Assembly: GCF_902859935.1 (NCBI RefSeq) | Contig: NZ_CADIKI010000007.1 | Coordinates: 248,001-312,000, forward strand | DNA from: Paraburkholderia fynbosensis | GTDB taxonomy: Bacteria; Pseudomonadota; Gammaproteobacteria; Burkholderiales; Burkholderiaceae | DNA: 64,000 nt | Reading direction: 5' to 3' | Part shown: piece after piece, positions 37,511-46,915 of the stretch | How the letters are laid out: every line of letters begins with the position of its first letter | How positions within the stretch are numbered: the stretch's first letter is position 1 | Notes under the pieces: model-generated | Seen by the model: the letters and a program-made list of their open reading frames with translations, nothing else | The model's database searches: none | Told to the model about the DNA's origin: nothing | Translations under genes and position numbers: made by a program

Positions 37511-37512
37511 CC

Positions 37513-38496
37513 ATGCGCGACGACGTTTCCTTGAATCCGATCCGGCCGCTTTCCACGGAGCTTGCGTGGCTCGACGATCCAGCGCTTGCGGCTTCGCTCG
37601 TCAGGTTGACGGCAGGCGCGTTGCGGGCGGTGATCGCGCCGGCCGTGGGCGGCGCGCTTGCGGCCTTCTACGAGGCCACGCCCCAGGGCCCGCTGCACTG
37701 GCTGCGGCCTGCTGCGCCCGCGGCGTTCGAACAACGCGATCCGCTTCGGATGGCGAGTTTCCCGCTGTTCCCCTACTGCAACCGGATTCGCGACGCGCGT
37801 TTCGAATTCGGCGGCGGCACCGTCGACTTGTCCGGCAACGACGAGCGCTTCGCGCATGCGCTGCATGGCAACGCGTGGCGGCGTCCGTGGCAAGTAGGCG
37901 CGCGCACAGACAGTTCGGTTGAGCTGTACTTCGAACATGAGCCCGACGCGCAGGTGGCCGGCGACTGGCCGTTTCGCTATCGGGCGCAGCAACGCATCGA
38001 GTTGAGCGGGGGCGAACTGCGCATCACACTGTCCGCACAAAACCTGGCCGAGCGGCCCATGCCGTTCGGCATGGGCCATCACCCCTACTATCCGCGTACC
38101 GCGCAGACCCGCGTGTACGCCGAGGTACAGGCCATGTGGCATGCCGACGCGGACGTGCTGCCGACGCATCTCGGCCCGCACCCCGCGGTCGACGCGCTGC
38201 GTGAAGGCATGTCGCCCGATGCGTTCGACCTCGACAACAACTTCGCCAACTGGACGCGCGAGGCAACCATCGCATGGCCCGACGAACACCGCCGCCTGAC
38301 GATGACCGCCGACGCGCCGTTCGATCATATGGTGGTATTCGCACCAGCCAACGATCCCCAACTGTGTGTGGAGCCGGTAACCAACACCACCGACTGCTTC
38401 AATGCGGTCGGTATGCGTGATCAGGTGGGCGGGTGTGTGTTGCAGCCGGGTGAGGAGATTGCCGCGACGCTGAAGTGGACGCCGCAACGCGGGTAG
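37513..38496 (+). CDS. galM: Aldose 1-epimerase
   Basis: A 327-aa mutarotase-fold protein. It interconverts alpha and beta anomers of aldoses. Visible motifs include SFPLFPYCNRIRDARFEFGG, ALHGNAWRRPW (His of the active site), GMGHHPYYPR (second His) and CVEPVTNTTDCFN with the catalytic Glu. The chosen ATG (MRDDVSLNPIRP) is the first family-like start. It diverges from the LacI gene and probably processes the sugar brought in by the YtfQRT-YjfF-like system. Confidence 0.92.
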   Translation: MRDDVSLNPIRPLSTELAWLDDPALAASLVRLTAGALRAVIAPAVGGALAAFYEATPQGPLHWLRPAAPAAFEQRDPLRMASFPLFPYCNRIRDARFEFGGGTVDLSGNDERFAHALHGNAWRRPWQVGARTDSSVELYFEHEPDAQVAGDWPFRYRAQQRIELSGGELRITLSAQNLAERPMPFGMGHHPYYPRTAQTRVYAEVQAMWHADADVLPTHLGPHPAVDALREGMSPDAFDLDNNFANWTREATIAWPDEHRRLTMTADAPFDHMVVFAPANDPQLCVEPVTNTTDCFNAVGMRDQVGGCVLQPGEEIAATLKWTPQRG

Positions 38497-38540
38497 CGTC
38501 GTATTGCGCTGCGCGCGCTGGCAGCAATGAGCGTTGAGCA

Positions 38541-38572
38541 AAACAAACGGGCGGCCCAGGCCGCCCTTTTAC
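38541..38572. terminator. Rho-independent terminator (bidirectional)
   Basis: GGGCGG pairs with CCGCCC around CCCAGG, flanked by A-rich and T-rich sides. It lies between the convergent galM and EEP-family genes. Confidence 0.85.
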
Positions 38573-38590
38573 ACGTGAGCCCGCCCGCGC

Positions 38591-39388
38591 TTATTCAACC
38601 CGCAAGCGAGCCATATACGGCAAGTGATCCGACAGCCACGCGGTTTCCTGCGTCGGCTGGATCCATTCGACCGGTTGCATGCCGCGCACGAACATCTTGT
38701 CGAGTGCGAGCGCCGGCGAGAACGCCGGGAAGGTGCGGCCCGCTTCGCCGAGCAGCGTCGCCACTTCGTGCAGTCCGTGTTCGCGAAACAGCGGCACGGA
38801 GTCGTTGCGCCAGTCGTTGAAGTCGCCGGCCAGCACCAGCGGACCATCGGGCGCTTCCTTCGCGATCCAGTGCGCGATCCAGTTCATCTGCCGCAAGCGC
38901 GCCGGGCGTGTGAGCGCGAGGTGCGCGCACAGCAGCGTGACCGAATGTCCGCCGAAGGTCGCCCGCGCCACCAGCAAACCCCGCTTTTCGAAGCGATGCG
39001 CGGAGATGTCCCAGCGTCCGCCGAGATCGAGCGGATGCGGCGACAGGATTGCGTTGCCGTGCCGCCACGACGGCTTGAACACGTTCGGCCCGAGCGCCAC
39101 TTCGAGTTCCAGCGAGCGCGCGATTTCAGTGGCCTGGCAATGCCAGACATCGTTTAGAGGATCGCCGAGCGGCGCGCCGAAACTGCTCGCGAGGACTGGC
39201 GACGGCATGCGCCGCGCCATCGCTTCCTGCAAAAAATAGGCGTCCGCGTGAGTCGACTGGACCCAGCGCTGCATCGCCTGCCAAGCCTGAAAGCCGAGCG
39301 GCGTGCGGCCCTTGTGCAGGTTCCAGCTCACCGCGACGAAATCGTTCGGCGCGAGGTTTTCGCGGATCAATTCTTCTGGGTTTCGCAT
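38591..39388 (-). CDS. Endonuclease/exonuclease/phosphatase family protein
   Basis: A 265-aa EEP-fold metal-dependent phosphodiesterase. The motifs are in order: SWNLHKGRT (Asn), FLQEAM (Glu), LAGDFNDWRND (Asp/Asn) and the final SDHLPYMARL (Asp-His). No signal peptide, so it acts in the cytoplasm; the substrate may be DNA, phospholipid head groups or another phosphodiester. It resembles YbhP-type proteins. Single gene facing the galM terminator. Confidence 0.92.
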   Translation of the reverse strand: MRNPEELIRENLAPNDFVAVSWNLHKGRTPLGFQAWQAMQRWVQSTHADAYFLQEAMARRMPSPVLASSFGAPLGDPLNDVWHCQATEIARSLELEVALGPNVFKPSWRHGNAILSPHPLDLGGRWDISAHRFEKRGLLVARATFGGHSVTLLCAHLALTRPARLRQMNWIAHWIAKEAPDGPLVLAGDFNDWRNDSVPLFREHGLHEVATLLGEAGRTFPAFSPALALDKMFVRGMQPVEWIQPTQETAWLSDHLPYMARLRVE

Positions 39389-39443
39389 GCCGCGTTATCC
39401 ACGTGTTCTGATTGAAGGCCGGGTTGGTTGCGCGTTGTTTGCA

Positions 39444-39947
39444 TCACTTTCCATTGCTGACGCTGTCCGCGAGACTTGCACGCACGCGGTACACGAGATT
39501 TGGATTGGCGTTGACGATGGTCCAGCTCGCCCACTGACCGGGCGTCACCATCAGACCCGGATGGCTCGCGTTCACCTGGCGCGGCTGCGGCGGGAGCTTG
39601 CAGCCGATGTCGGTTTGCCGGGCGGTGGGATCTTCGAGCGTTTCCTGCGCGTCGATCGACAGCATGATCTCGTTCGCGTCCGCCCGTAACGGCGAGATGG
39701 TCAGCGTGCGCGACAGATCGAGGTTGCCGGCGGGCTGGTCTTTGCAGCCGACGTTATGCTGCACCATCCTGTGATGCGTATCCGTGCGTGCCTGGCCGAC
39801 CGTGGTGGTGCCCTCGAACGCGTCGATCTGCTGACCGTCGCTCAGCACCTGCAACTGCCATTGCACGACCTGCTGCGCGGGCGGTTGTTGTGCATTCGCA
39901 AGCAACGAAGTCCCAAGCAGCACGGCGACGATACTGGTTTTCCACAT
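39444..39947 (-). CDS. Exported hypothetical protein (167 aa)
   Basis: Starts MWKTSIVAVLLGTSLLANAQ, a clear signal peptide with cleavage near ANA-QQ. The mature part is about 147 aa, beta-rich in character, with two Cys (in NVGCKDQP and DIGCKLPP) that may form a disulfide bond. No domain I can name with confidence. A GAAGGAA-like ribosome site precedes the ATG. It lies 56 nt upstream of the EEP-family gene on the same strand and may be cotranscribed with it. Confidence 0.75.
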   Translation of the reverse strand: MWKTSIVAVLLGTSLLANAQQPPAQQVVQWQLQVLSDGQQIDAFEGTTTVGQARTDTHHRMVQHNVGCKDQPAGNLDLSRTLTISPLRADANEIMLSIDAQETLEDPTARQTDIGCKLPPQPRQVNASHPGLMVTPGQWASWTIVNANPNLVYRVRASLADSVSNGK

Positions 39948-40240
39948 AGAAGGAATCTCCGGCTCAACCTCGGCCTGTATGGTCAGGGAGCCATCTTACC
40001 TCTGATAGCTGCAACGGTTTTCTGACACCTCATCGGGAGCCGCGTTCAGCAACAATACATTGCGGGCACCGTTGGCAATTGCAAGGGCGCCTGTGTCGGG
40101 CCGTGGCCGAAGGGAAGCGCATCGTTAGCAGCAGAGCAGCAGGACTGCTGGCTTGCACGCGAATATGTCGTCGTTACACTGGACTTGAAACGGTGCCCGT
40201 GAGGCACCGCCGCAGCAGGACCAGCCAGACGGGGTGAGCG

Positions 40241-41218
40241 ATGACAACAGCAATGGTCAAACAGGAAATCGCCGTGGCGTCTTTCAGCCGGGTGTACGAC
40301 CTCGATCAGGTCGAGACCGCGTTGAACGATCTCGGCGACGGCGCGAACGAGGCGCTGCGCGCAATGTACGAAAAGATGCTGAAGACCGGCAATCTGCGCT
40401 TCTGCGTCAAGCCGAACCGGATGCCGTCAATCGACGATCTGATCGCCGCGCTGCCCAATTTTTCGGCGCCGCTCGACGACATTCGCAAGCAGGTCGCGCT
40501 GTGTCTCGAAACCGAAGACCGGCTCGAACTGATGCCGATCCTGCTGCTCGGCGACCCCGGCATCGGCAAGACGCACTTTGCGAAACAGTTGGCGCGCCTG
40601 CTCGGCACCGCTTATCAATACGTGGCGATGAGTTCGTTGACGGCGGGCTGGATTCTGTCGGGCGCGTCGTCGCAATGGAAGAACGCGAAACCGGGCAAGG
40701 TGTTCGATGCACTCGTGAACGGCAGCTACGCGAACCCGGTGATCGCCGTCGACGAAATCGACAAGGCCACCGGCGATTCGCAATACGATCCGCTCGGCGC
40801 GTTGTACGCGCTGCTCGAACACGACACTGCGCAGAGCTTCATCGACGAATTCGCGGAGATTCCGATCAATGCGGGCAACGTGATCTGGATCGCGACGGCC
40901 AACGACGAGCGCTCGATTCCCGAGCCGATCCTGAACCGGATGAACGTGTACGAGATTCCGCCGCCGGATCACGACGGCGCGCGGCGCATCGCGCAAGCGA
41001 TCTACGACGAGATCCGTTCGGCGCACAACTGGGGACTGCGTTTTCCAGAAGCACTGGGCGAAGGCGCGCTCAATGCGCTGAAGCTCGCTTCGCCGCGTGA
41101 AATGCGCCGTGCGATTCTGAATGGTTTCGGCGCCGCGCGAATCGACGGGCGCGACCGGATCGAAGCGGCGGATATTCGTCTGGACCACGGAAACCGACGA
41201 AAACCGATCGGTTTCTGA
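40241..41218 (+). CDS. Lon-like AAA+ ATPase without protease domain
   Basis: A 325-aa stand-alone AAA+ protein. Walker A is GDPGIGKT (104-111), Walker B is IAVDEID (168-174), sensor 1 is IATAND (197-202), the arginine finger lies in ILNRMNV and sensor 2 in SPREMRRAI. The segment GWILSGASSQWKNAKPGKV resembles the Lon ATPase module, but no Lon protease domain or substrate-binding N-domain follows. Role unknown. It is a single gene with a strong terminator 25 nt after its stop. Confidence 0.88.
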   Translation: MTTAMVKQEIAVASFSRVYDLDQVETALNDLGDGANEALRAMYEKMLKTGNLRFCVKPNRMPSIDDLIAALPNFSAPLDDIRKQVALCLETEDRLELMPILLLGDPGIGKTHFAKQLARLLGTAYQYVAMSSLTAGWILSGASSQWKNAKPGKVFDALVNGSYANPVIAVDEIDKATGDSQYDPLGALYALLEHDTAQSFIDEFAEIPINAGNVIWIATANDERSIPEPILNRMNVYEIPPPDHDGARRIAQAIYDEIRSAHNWGLRFPEALGEGALNALKLASPREMRRAILNGFGAARIDGRDRIEAADIRLDHGNRRKPIGF

Positions 41219-41242
41219 GCATTTTTGCCCTTTTGTCCCCTA

Positions 41243-41267
41243 AAGCCGCCTCCGGGCGGCTTTTTTC
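41243..41267 (+). terminator. Rho-independent terminator of the AAA+ gene
   Basis: AAGCCGCC pairs with GGGCGGCTT around TCC and is followed by a run of six T. Confidence 0.9.
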
Positions 41268-41473
41268 CAATTCAACAAGGGAATCTCTGCTTGAAACGGA
41301 GGCAATGCCGCAGCAATTGTTGCTCTTTTCGAGACGCTAAGTTGTTTTCAATCGATCTAGTTTTTCAATAGTCAGGGAATACACTGAGGGCCAACAAGAT
41401 GACGGCTGCGCAACGAATCAGACGCCATCGCGCAACGCACAGAACCCACCATCAACGACTATTGGAAACCATC

Positions 41474-41899
41474 ATGAGAACCGCTTCTTTCGCTCTGCTT
41501 TTCTCTGCGGCCATCGCTGCACCGGCTTTCGCGAGCGGCTATGGTCCGGCGACGTCGTATCGGCCGGAGGTCGCCACGTACACGCAATCGAGCGGCGTCA
41601 CCCGTGCGCAAGTAAAAGCTGAAGTGGCGCGCGCTCGCGCAGCCGGCGAACTGAACCAGAATCCGTACGCGCCGGTTTCGGCCGACAGCGTGAGCGCCAC
41701 GCCCGACAACGGTCCCAAAAGCCGTGCCGAGGTAAAGGCCGAGTTGGCCGAAGCACGCACGAGCGGTCAATTGAATCTGAATCCGAACGCGCCGGCCTAT
41801 GCGCAGCAAGCCGCACTCGACAGCTACGCCGCGCCGCGCGTGCAGGTGACGAGGGGCCTGGTCGCTGCGTCGCATCGCCCGGTGAACACGCAGAACTGA
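41474..41899 (+). CDS. DUF4148 exported protein
   Basis: A 141-aa protein with signal peptide MRTASFALLFSAAIAAPAFA (cleavage near AFA-SG). The mature protein holds two copies of a DUF4148-like motif, TRAQVKAEVARARAAGELNQNPYAP and SRAEVKAELAEARTSGQLNLNP-type, quoted here only as TRAQVKAEVARARAAGEL and SRAEVKAELAEARTSGQL. This family is very abundant in Burkholderiales and of unknown function. The ATG at 41474 is chosen because it begins the signal peptide; the frame is open further upstream. Confidence 0.9.
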   Translation: MRTASFALLFSAAIAAPAFASGYGPATSYRPEVATYTQSSGVTRAQVKAEVARARAAGELNQNPYAPVSADSVSATPDNGPKSRAEVKAELAEARTSGQLNLNPNAPAYAQQAALDSYAAPRVQVTRGLVAASHRPVNTQN

Positions 41900-42225
41900 G
41901 CGGTGTGGTGGCCTGCCTCTGTCCGGCGCGTCGGTCGCGTTCATCGCCTTCGTCAGATACAAGAAGCGAGCACCAGGCGCTTCGACGGCGTACACTGAAT
42001 CAGTCCGGCCGGTACGTTTGAGACGCGCTCAATACCGAATGCCCGCAGTCGCTCCGACTCGCGGGCATTTCTGTCTGTACGGCGTCGTACAATTTTGCGT
42101 AGCGGTTGCGAAAGGGCAGGTGCGTTCGACAGCGAGCGGTGAGTGGCGCGCGATCTTCGCATCCTGTCTTCCTCTCTATCGGATGAACGAGGCAGTGCGC
42201 GGCGAAGCCGGCCGCGTCAAGGGAC
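41900..42225. other. Intergenic stretch with one hairpin terminator
   Basis: 326 nt between the DUF4148 gene and the FAD oxidoreductase gene. It contains AATGCCCGC pairing with GCGGGCATT (42038-42070, T-rich tail), likely the terminator of the DUF4148 transcript. No gene is seen in the remainder, which should carry the promoter of the oxidoreductase. Confidence 0.6.
42038..42071 (+). terminator. Rho-independent terminator
   Basis: Stem AATGCCCGC/GCGGGCATT with a 14-nt loop, followed by TTCTGTCTGT. About 140 nt downstream of the DUF4148 gene. Confidence 0.7.
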
Positions 42226-43332
42226 ATGGACCAAATCGAATGTGTAGTGATCGGCGCGGGCGTGATCGGTCTTGCAGTGGCACGCGCGCTGGCAGCGCGC
42301 GGACGCGAGGTGATCGTGCTGGAGGCGGCCGAGGCGATCGGGGTCGGCACCAGTTCGCGCAACAGCGAAGTGATTCACGCGGGCATCTACTATCCGCGCG
42401 GTTCGCTGAAAGCGGCGCTCTGCGTGCGCGGCCGCGAGATGCTCTACGACTATTGCGCCGAGCGCAACGTCCCGCATTCGCGCTGCGGCAAGCTGCTGGT
42501 TGCCACCTCGCGCAACCAGATTCCTCAGCTCGAAAGCATCATGGCGAAGGGGCGCGACAATGGTGTGCTCGATCTGTTGCGGATCAGCGGCGATCAGGCG
42601 CAAGCCCTCGAGCCGGCGCTCGAATGTGTCGAGGCGGTGTTCTCTCCGCAGACGGGTATCGTCGATAGTCATCAGTTGATGCTGGCGCTGCAGGGCGATG
42701 CCGAACGCGACGGCGCGGTGTGCGCGTTTCACGCGCCGGTGACCGCGATCGAGGCGAACAATGGGCGCTTCGTCATCACCGTCGGCGGCGACGCGCCGAC
42801 CACGATCAGCGCCGGCTGCGTGATCAACAGCGCCGGTCTGCATGCCAATGCGCTGGCGCGCAAGATCCGCGGACTGGACGCGCGTCACGTACCGCCGCTC
42901 TATCTGGCGCGCGGCAACTACTTCAGTATCTCGGGACGCGCGCCGTTCACCCGGCTCATTTATCCGATGCCGAACGAGGCCGGCCTCGGCGTGCATCTGA
43001 CCATCGACCTCGGTGGCCAGGCGCGCTTCGGTCCCGACGTCGAGTGGGTCGATGCGATCAATTACGACGTCGATCCACGTCGCGCCGAATCGTTCTACGC
43101 GGCGATTCGCGCGTACTGGCCCGCGCTTCCCGACGACGCCTTGCAACCCGCGTACGCGGGTATTCGCCCGAAGCTCTCGGGCCCGGGCGAACCTGCTGCC
43201 GACTTCGTCATTCAGGGGCCGGCCGCGCACGGCGTGCGTGGACTCGTCAATCTGTTCGGCATCGAGTCGCCGGGCTTGACGGCGTCGCTCGCGATTGCGC
43301 AGCGGGTATGCGAGTTGAGCGGGCGCGCCTGA
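42226..43332 (+). CDS. FAD-dependent oxidoreductase (L-2-hydroxyglutarate oxidase-like)
   Basis: A 368-aa DAO-family flavoprotein. The N-terminal FAD motif is [17 protein letters not shown], followed by [20 protein letters not shown], which is characteristic of the LhgO/YgaF branch acting on 2-hydroxyglutarate. The C-terminal part has [12 protein letters not shown] and [15 protein letters not shown]. It likely oxidises a 2-hydroxy acid and feeds electrons to the quinone pool or oxygen. Single gene; the substrate is inferred from the subfamily. Confidence 0.9.
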   Translation: MDQIECVVIGAGVIGLAVARALAARGREVIVLEAAEAIGVGTSSRNSEVIHAGIYYPRGSLKAALCVRGREMLYDYCAERNVPHSRCGKLLVATSRNQIPQLESIMAKGRDNGVLDLLRISGDQAQALEPALECVEAVFSPQTGIVDSHQLMLALQGDAERDGAVCAFHAPVTAIEANNGRFVITVGGDAPTTISAGCVINSAGLHANALARKIRGLDARHVPPLYLARGNYFSISGRAPFTRLIYPMPNEAGLGVHLTIDLGGQARFGPDVEWVDAINYDVDPRRAESFYAAIRAYWPALPDDALQPAYAGIRPKLSGPGEPAADFVIQGPAAHGVRGLVNLFGIESPGLTASLAIAQRVCELSGRA

Positions 43333-43546
43333 CCGGGTCGCGCTCACGCGATGTCGGAGTGCGGCCGCGGGCTTGCGCAAGCCATCTTTATTTCATGCGG
43401 CACCGCCTCGCACGGTCATCGAGCGAGGCGTAGTAGCAATTCGGTTATCTCTATCATTTGGGCCATCACGCGCGACGGCTTCATTGCTATGCTTGGAGAC
43501 CGCTGTCACTAGAACGGCGATCAGTTCATAAACGGAGTAAGTCCCC

Positions 43547-43858
43547 ATGAAATCTTCCCGTCGTACGTTTTTGATCACCAGCCTCGGTGTAGCTTCCTCC
43601 TTCGCTTTGTCGCGGCAGGCTTTCGCGGATGCACCGAAGGTCGCCGAAACCGACCCGACTGCGCAAGCGCTCGGCTATAAAGAAGACGCGAGCAAAGTCG
43701 ATAAGGCGAAGTTCGCCAAATATGCCGCGGGCCAGGACTGTGGCAACTGCAGTTTCTTCCAGGGCAAGGCCACCGATGCCTACGCCGGTTGCCCGATGTT
43801 CGCGGGCAAGCAGGTCTCTAGCAAGGGTTGGTGCAGTGCATATAACAAGAAGGCGTAG
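43547..43858 (+). CDS. High-potential iron-sulfur protein (HiPIP)
   Basis: A 103-aa periplasmic electron carrier with one [4Fe-4S] cluster. A Tat signal (SRRTFLITSLGVASSFAL, twin Arg at 5-6) precedes the mature domain. Cluster ligands Cys 65 and 68 (CGNC), 82 (GCPMF) and 96 (GWCSAY) have normal HiPIP spacing. It usually carries electrons between cytochrome complexes and terminal oxidases or reaction centres. Single gene; AACGGAGTAAG is a good ribosome site. Confidence 0.96.
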   Translation: MKSSRRTFLITSLGVASSFALSRQAFADAPKVAETDPTAQALGYKEDASKVDKAKFAKYAAGQDCGNCSFFQGKATDAYAGCPMFAGKQVSSKGWCSAYNKKA

Positions 43859-44124
43859 GCACGTTTGAACGTGGTACTTGGCTGGTGACACACAAAATGC
43901 GCCGCAACATCGCGGCGCTTGATCGAAGCCCGCGTGTCGAGGCGTCTTCCGTGATTGCGGCAGACGCCTTTTTGCTGCTTGAAAACAGCTTGTGCGCTCT
44001 TTACACGCCAAGGCGATCACACCGCCGCAAGCGCGGTCTTTGCTCTCGCGCCTTGACGCGTCCTCACGCGCGACGGCGTTCGCTACGACCTATGTCGAGC
44101 ATTTTTCGCAGGCTGGAGATTTGC

Positions 44125-45103
44125 ATGGCACCCGCGTCGAGAAGCCTCAATACACGTGCCGTCGTCGCAGCGGTCATCGGCAATGCGCTCGAATGGTACG
44201 ACTTCACCGTGTTCGGATTCCTCACGGTGGTGATCGCGAAATTGTTCTTTCCGGCCAGCAACGACTACGCGTCGTTGCTGCTGAGCACCGCGACTTGCGG
44301 CGTCGCTTTCGTGATGCGGCCAATCGGCGGCATCGTGCTCGGACTTTACGCGGATCGCGCGGGACGCAAGGCGGTGTTGTCGCTCGTGATCGCGCTGATG
44401 ACGCTCGGCATTGTGCTGCTCGCCATTGCGCGGCCGTATTCGGCGATCGGCATCGGCGCGGCGCTGATGATCGTGCTCGGGCGGCTGTTGCAGGGCTTTT
44501 TCGCCGGCGGCGAATTCGGCAGTTCGACGGCCTTGCTGATCCAGGCGCGGGCCATTCTCCAAACGCGGCTTCTACGGCAGTTGGCCGATGGCGAGCCAGG
44601 CGGCGGCGCTGCTGCTCGGTGCGGTGGTGGGCGCGCTGATTACGCGCGGCTTGCCGCCCGACGCGTTGAAATCCTGGGGCTGGCGCGTGCCCTTCATTTT
44701 GGGTTTGATCATCGGGCCGGTCGGCTTGTACATCCGCCGGCATCTTGCCGAGTCTGAAGCCTTTCTGCTCGCGCAGAAAAGCGCGCCGCGCGCCACGCTC
44801 GGCGAAGTCTTCAGGAGCCATAGCCGCGACGTGTTGTGCGGACTCGGCTCGGTGATCGCGCTCACCGTGACGATCTATGTGCTGATCAGCTATCTGCCGC
44901 GGCTTATCGCTCGCCTACAACGTCGCAGTGATGGTGTTCGGCGGGTTTGGGCCGTTCGGCGTGACGTGGCTCATCGAAACGACTGGCTCACCGCTTGCGC
45001 CGACTTATTACGTGATGGGCCGGTTGGCGCCGTCGATCGTCGGGTGGCCTGCATTCCGGCCAAGCGACACGTGGATCTGGATGCGCAGCGCAAGACGGCC
45101 TGA
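44125..45103 (+). pseudogene. Decayed MFS transporter (metabolite:H+ symporter family)
   Basis: Three reading frames are needed. Frame 1 (44125 to about 44550) gives the N-terminal half with GNALEWYDFTVFGFL, MRPIGGIVLGLYADRAGRK and GRLLQGFFAGGEFGSST. Frame 2 (to about 44900) continues KRGFYGSWPMASQAAALLLG through TM7. Frame 3 resumes with AYNVAVMVFGGFGPFGVTW near TM11, so roughly 100 residues (TM8-10) are missing as well. It resembles CitA/TcuC-like carboxylate symporters. GGAG precedes the ATG. Two indels plus a deletion argue for real decay, not a single sequencing error. Confidence 0.8.
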
Positions 45104-45147
45104 AGCGCGGCCCATCGAAACCCCGCCGACGTGGCTCGCCGCTTTCT

Positions 45148-46665
45148 CTAACTCCGCGCCTTTATCAACGGCGGCCGCTTGTCGAACCACGGCCTGGCTG
45201 CTTCGAGCTGTGCCGCGAGCCGCAACAGAGTCGCTTCGCCGCCAGTGCGCGCAGCGAATTGCACCCCCACCGGCAAGCCGCGCGCATTCCAGAAAAGCGG
45301 CACCGACATCGCCGGCTGGCCGCTCAGGTTGAACAACTCCGTGCATCCCGCCCACGCGAAGGCCTTGTTCGACGCGTCCTGCAGCAGCCGTTTCAGCAGC
45401 GCTTCGAGCGGCATCGCGGTGACCGCACGCATCTGTATCCGTTCGGCGGGAGTCGGCTGCATTTCACCGATCTTGATCGGTGGCGCGGCGAGCGTCGCGC
45501 ACAGGATCGCGTCATAGCGGTGCAGTAGATCGGTGAGGCGCTCGGTAATGCGGCGCTGTTCTTCGAGCGCGCCGGGCAAACCGCGCTCACCGAGCTTGCG
45601 GCCGACATGCGCCATCGCCCACGTCGAGATTTCGAACTCCGCGCGCAGCGGCTTGTGGCCGCTGATGCGCTCGGCGTTCAGCACCAGGTCTTCCGCCGTC
45701 ACGGACCACAGCGTGAGGAACGCATGGCGGACCGCCGCGAAATCGATGCCGAGCGAAACCGGCTCGATGTTATGGCCGAGCGAGTGGGCAAGTTGCGCGG
45801 CATCTTCGAGTGCGGCGCGCGAATCGGCGGAAAGCGCCGGCGCCAGCATCGGGTCGGTGACGTAGGCGATGTTCAGCGGCTTGCACGGCTCGCGGCTTGC
45901 GCCCAGAAAGGTGCCGGGTGCGCCGAGCGGCCGGTCCGCGTTGCCCGCCAGCAGATCGAGCAGCAACGCGCTGTCGCGCACGCTGCGCGAAATCCCAAGA
46001 TCGATGCCGAGTTCGCCGGCGCCGGGAGGGGCTGCGCGCGGCACGCGTCCGCGCGAAGGCTTCAGGCCGAACAGTCCGCAGCACGAAGCCGGAATGCGGA
46101 TCGAGCCGCCACCGTCCGACGCATGCGCGAGCGGCACGATGCCGGCGGCCACCGCCGCCGCCGCGCCGCCGCTCGAACCGCCTGGCGTATGGTCGAGATT
46201 CCACGGATTGCGGCACGCGCCGAATAGTTCGGGCTCCGTATAAGGCATCTGGCCGAGTTCGGAGGTGCTGGTCTTGGCGAAGATGTTGAGGCCGGCTGCT
46301 TTCGCGAGCGCGACCACCGGTGCATCCTGCTCCGGAATGAAGTGGCGGTAATGGCGGCTGCCCATTGCCATGCGCAGTCCGGCGACCGGCGCGCCGAGAT
46401 CCTTGATCAGAAAGGGCACGCCGGCCAGTGCGATCTGCACGCTCGTGCTCTCTGGAGCCTGCGCGCCGTTGGTTCTGTTCGCGTCGTCGCGTGACGCGCG
46501 ATGTCGGGCTGCATCGTAGTCTTTCAGGACAATCGCATTGATCGCGGGATTGACGGCTTCGGTGCGTGAAATCGCGATGTCGATCAATTCGCGCGCGCTG
46601 GCCTGGCGAGTGCGCACCAGTTCGGCGAGGCCGATGGCGTCGTGGGCGAGATAGTCTGATTGCAC
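45148..46665 (-). CDS. Amidase signature family hydrolase
   Basis: A 505-aa amidase. The Ser-cisSer-Lys triad is visible: K88 in PFLIKDLGA, the [12 protein letters not shown] stretch (163-174) with the cis-Ser, and the nucleophile S188 in [11 protein letters not shown]. It hydrolyses an amide bond, and the substrate cannot be read. The family also includes GatA, but the sequence lacks neighbouring gatB/gatC genes and is more like catabolic amidases (AmiD/NylA-like). Its stop lies 45 nt from the decayed MFS gene, convergently oriented. Confidence 0.93.
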   Translation of the reverse strand: MQSDYLAHDAIGLAELVRTRQASARELIDIAISRTEAVNPAINAIVLKDYDAARHRASRDDANRTNGAQAPESTSVQIALAGVPFLIKDLGAPVAGLRMAMGSRHYRHFIPEQDAPVVALAKAAGLNIFAKTSTSELGQMPYTEPELFGACRNPWNLDHTPGGSSGGAAAAVAAGIVPLAHASDGGGSIRIPASCCGLFGLKPSRGRVPRAAPPGAGELGIDLGISRSVRDSALLLDLLAGNADRPLGAPGTFLGASREPCKPLNIAYVTDPMLAPALSADSRAALEDAAQLAHSLGHNIEPVSLGIDFAAVRHAFLTLWSVTAEDLVLNAERISGHKPLRAEFEISTWAMAHVGRKLGERGLPGALEEQRRITERLTDLLHRYDAILCATLAAPPIKIGEMQPTPAERIQMRAVTAMPLEALLKRLLQDASNKAFAWAGCTELFNLSGQPAMSVPLFWNARGLPVGVQFAARTGGEATLLRLAAQLEAARPWFDKRPPLIKARS

Positions 46666-46772
46666 GGCGGATGGGTCCTCGCGATCGAGTATGAATTCTG
46701 CCGGGTGCCTGTGTATGGAATGAATCCGTATTGCTGGGCTTCCCGTTGCCCGGGTTGATCGTCACGCATGGA

Positions 46773-46804
46773 AAAAGACGGCGTGTCGCCGACACGCCGT
46801 CTTT
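46773..46804. terminator. Strong hairpin terminator
   Basis: AAAGACGGCGTGTC pairs with GACACGCCGTCTTT around GCC, a 14-bp stem. It lies about 110 nt downstream of the dienelactone hydrolase stop codon (minus strand) and upstream of the amidase start. Confidence 0.8.
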
Positions 46805-46915
46805 GGGAGAGTAACCGAGTTCCAGTGACGCGCGAGCGTTTGTCACGCGGATTCGACAGCGCGCACCATGTGCGCGAAGCCAGAATGCGCGATTCAGAAT
46901 CGCGCGGTGCCGGCA

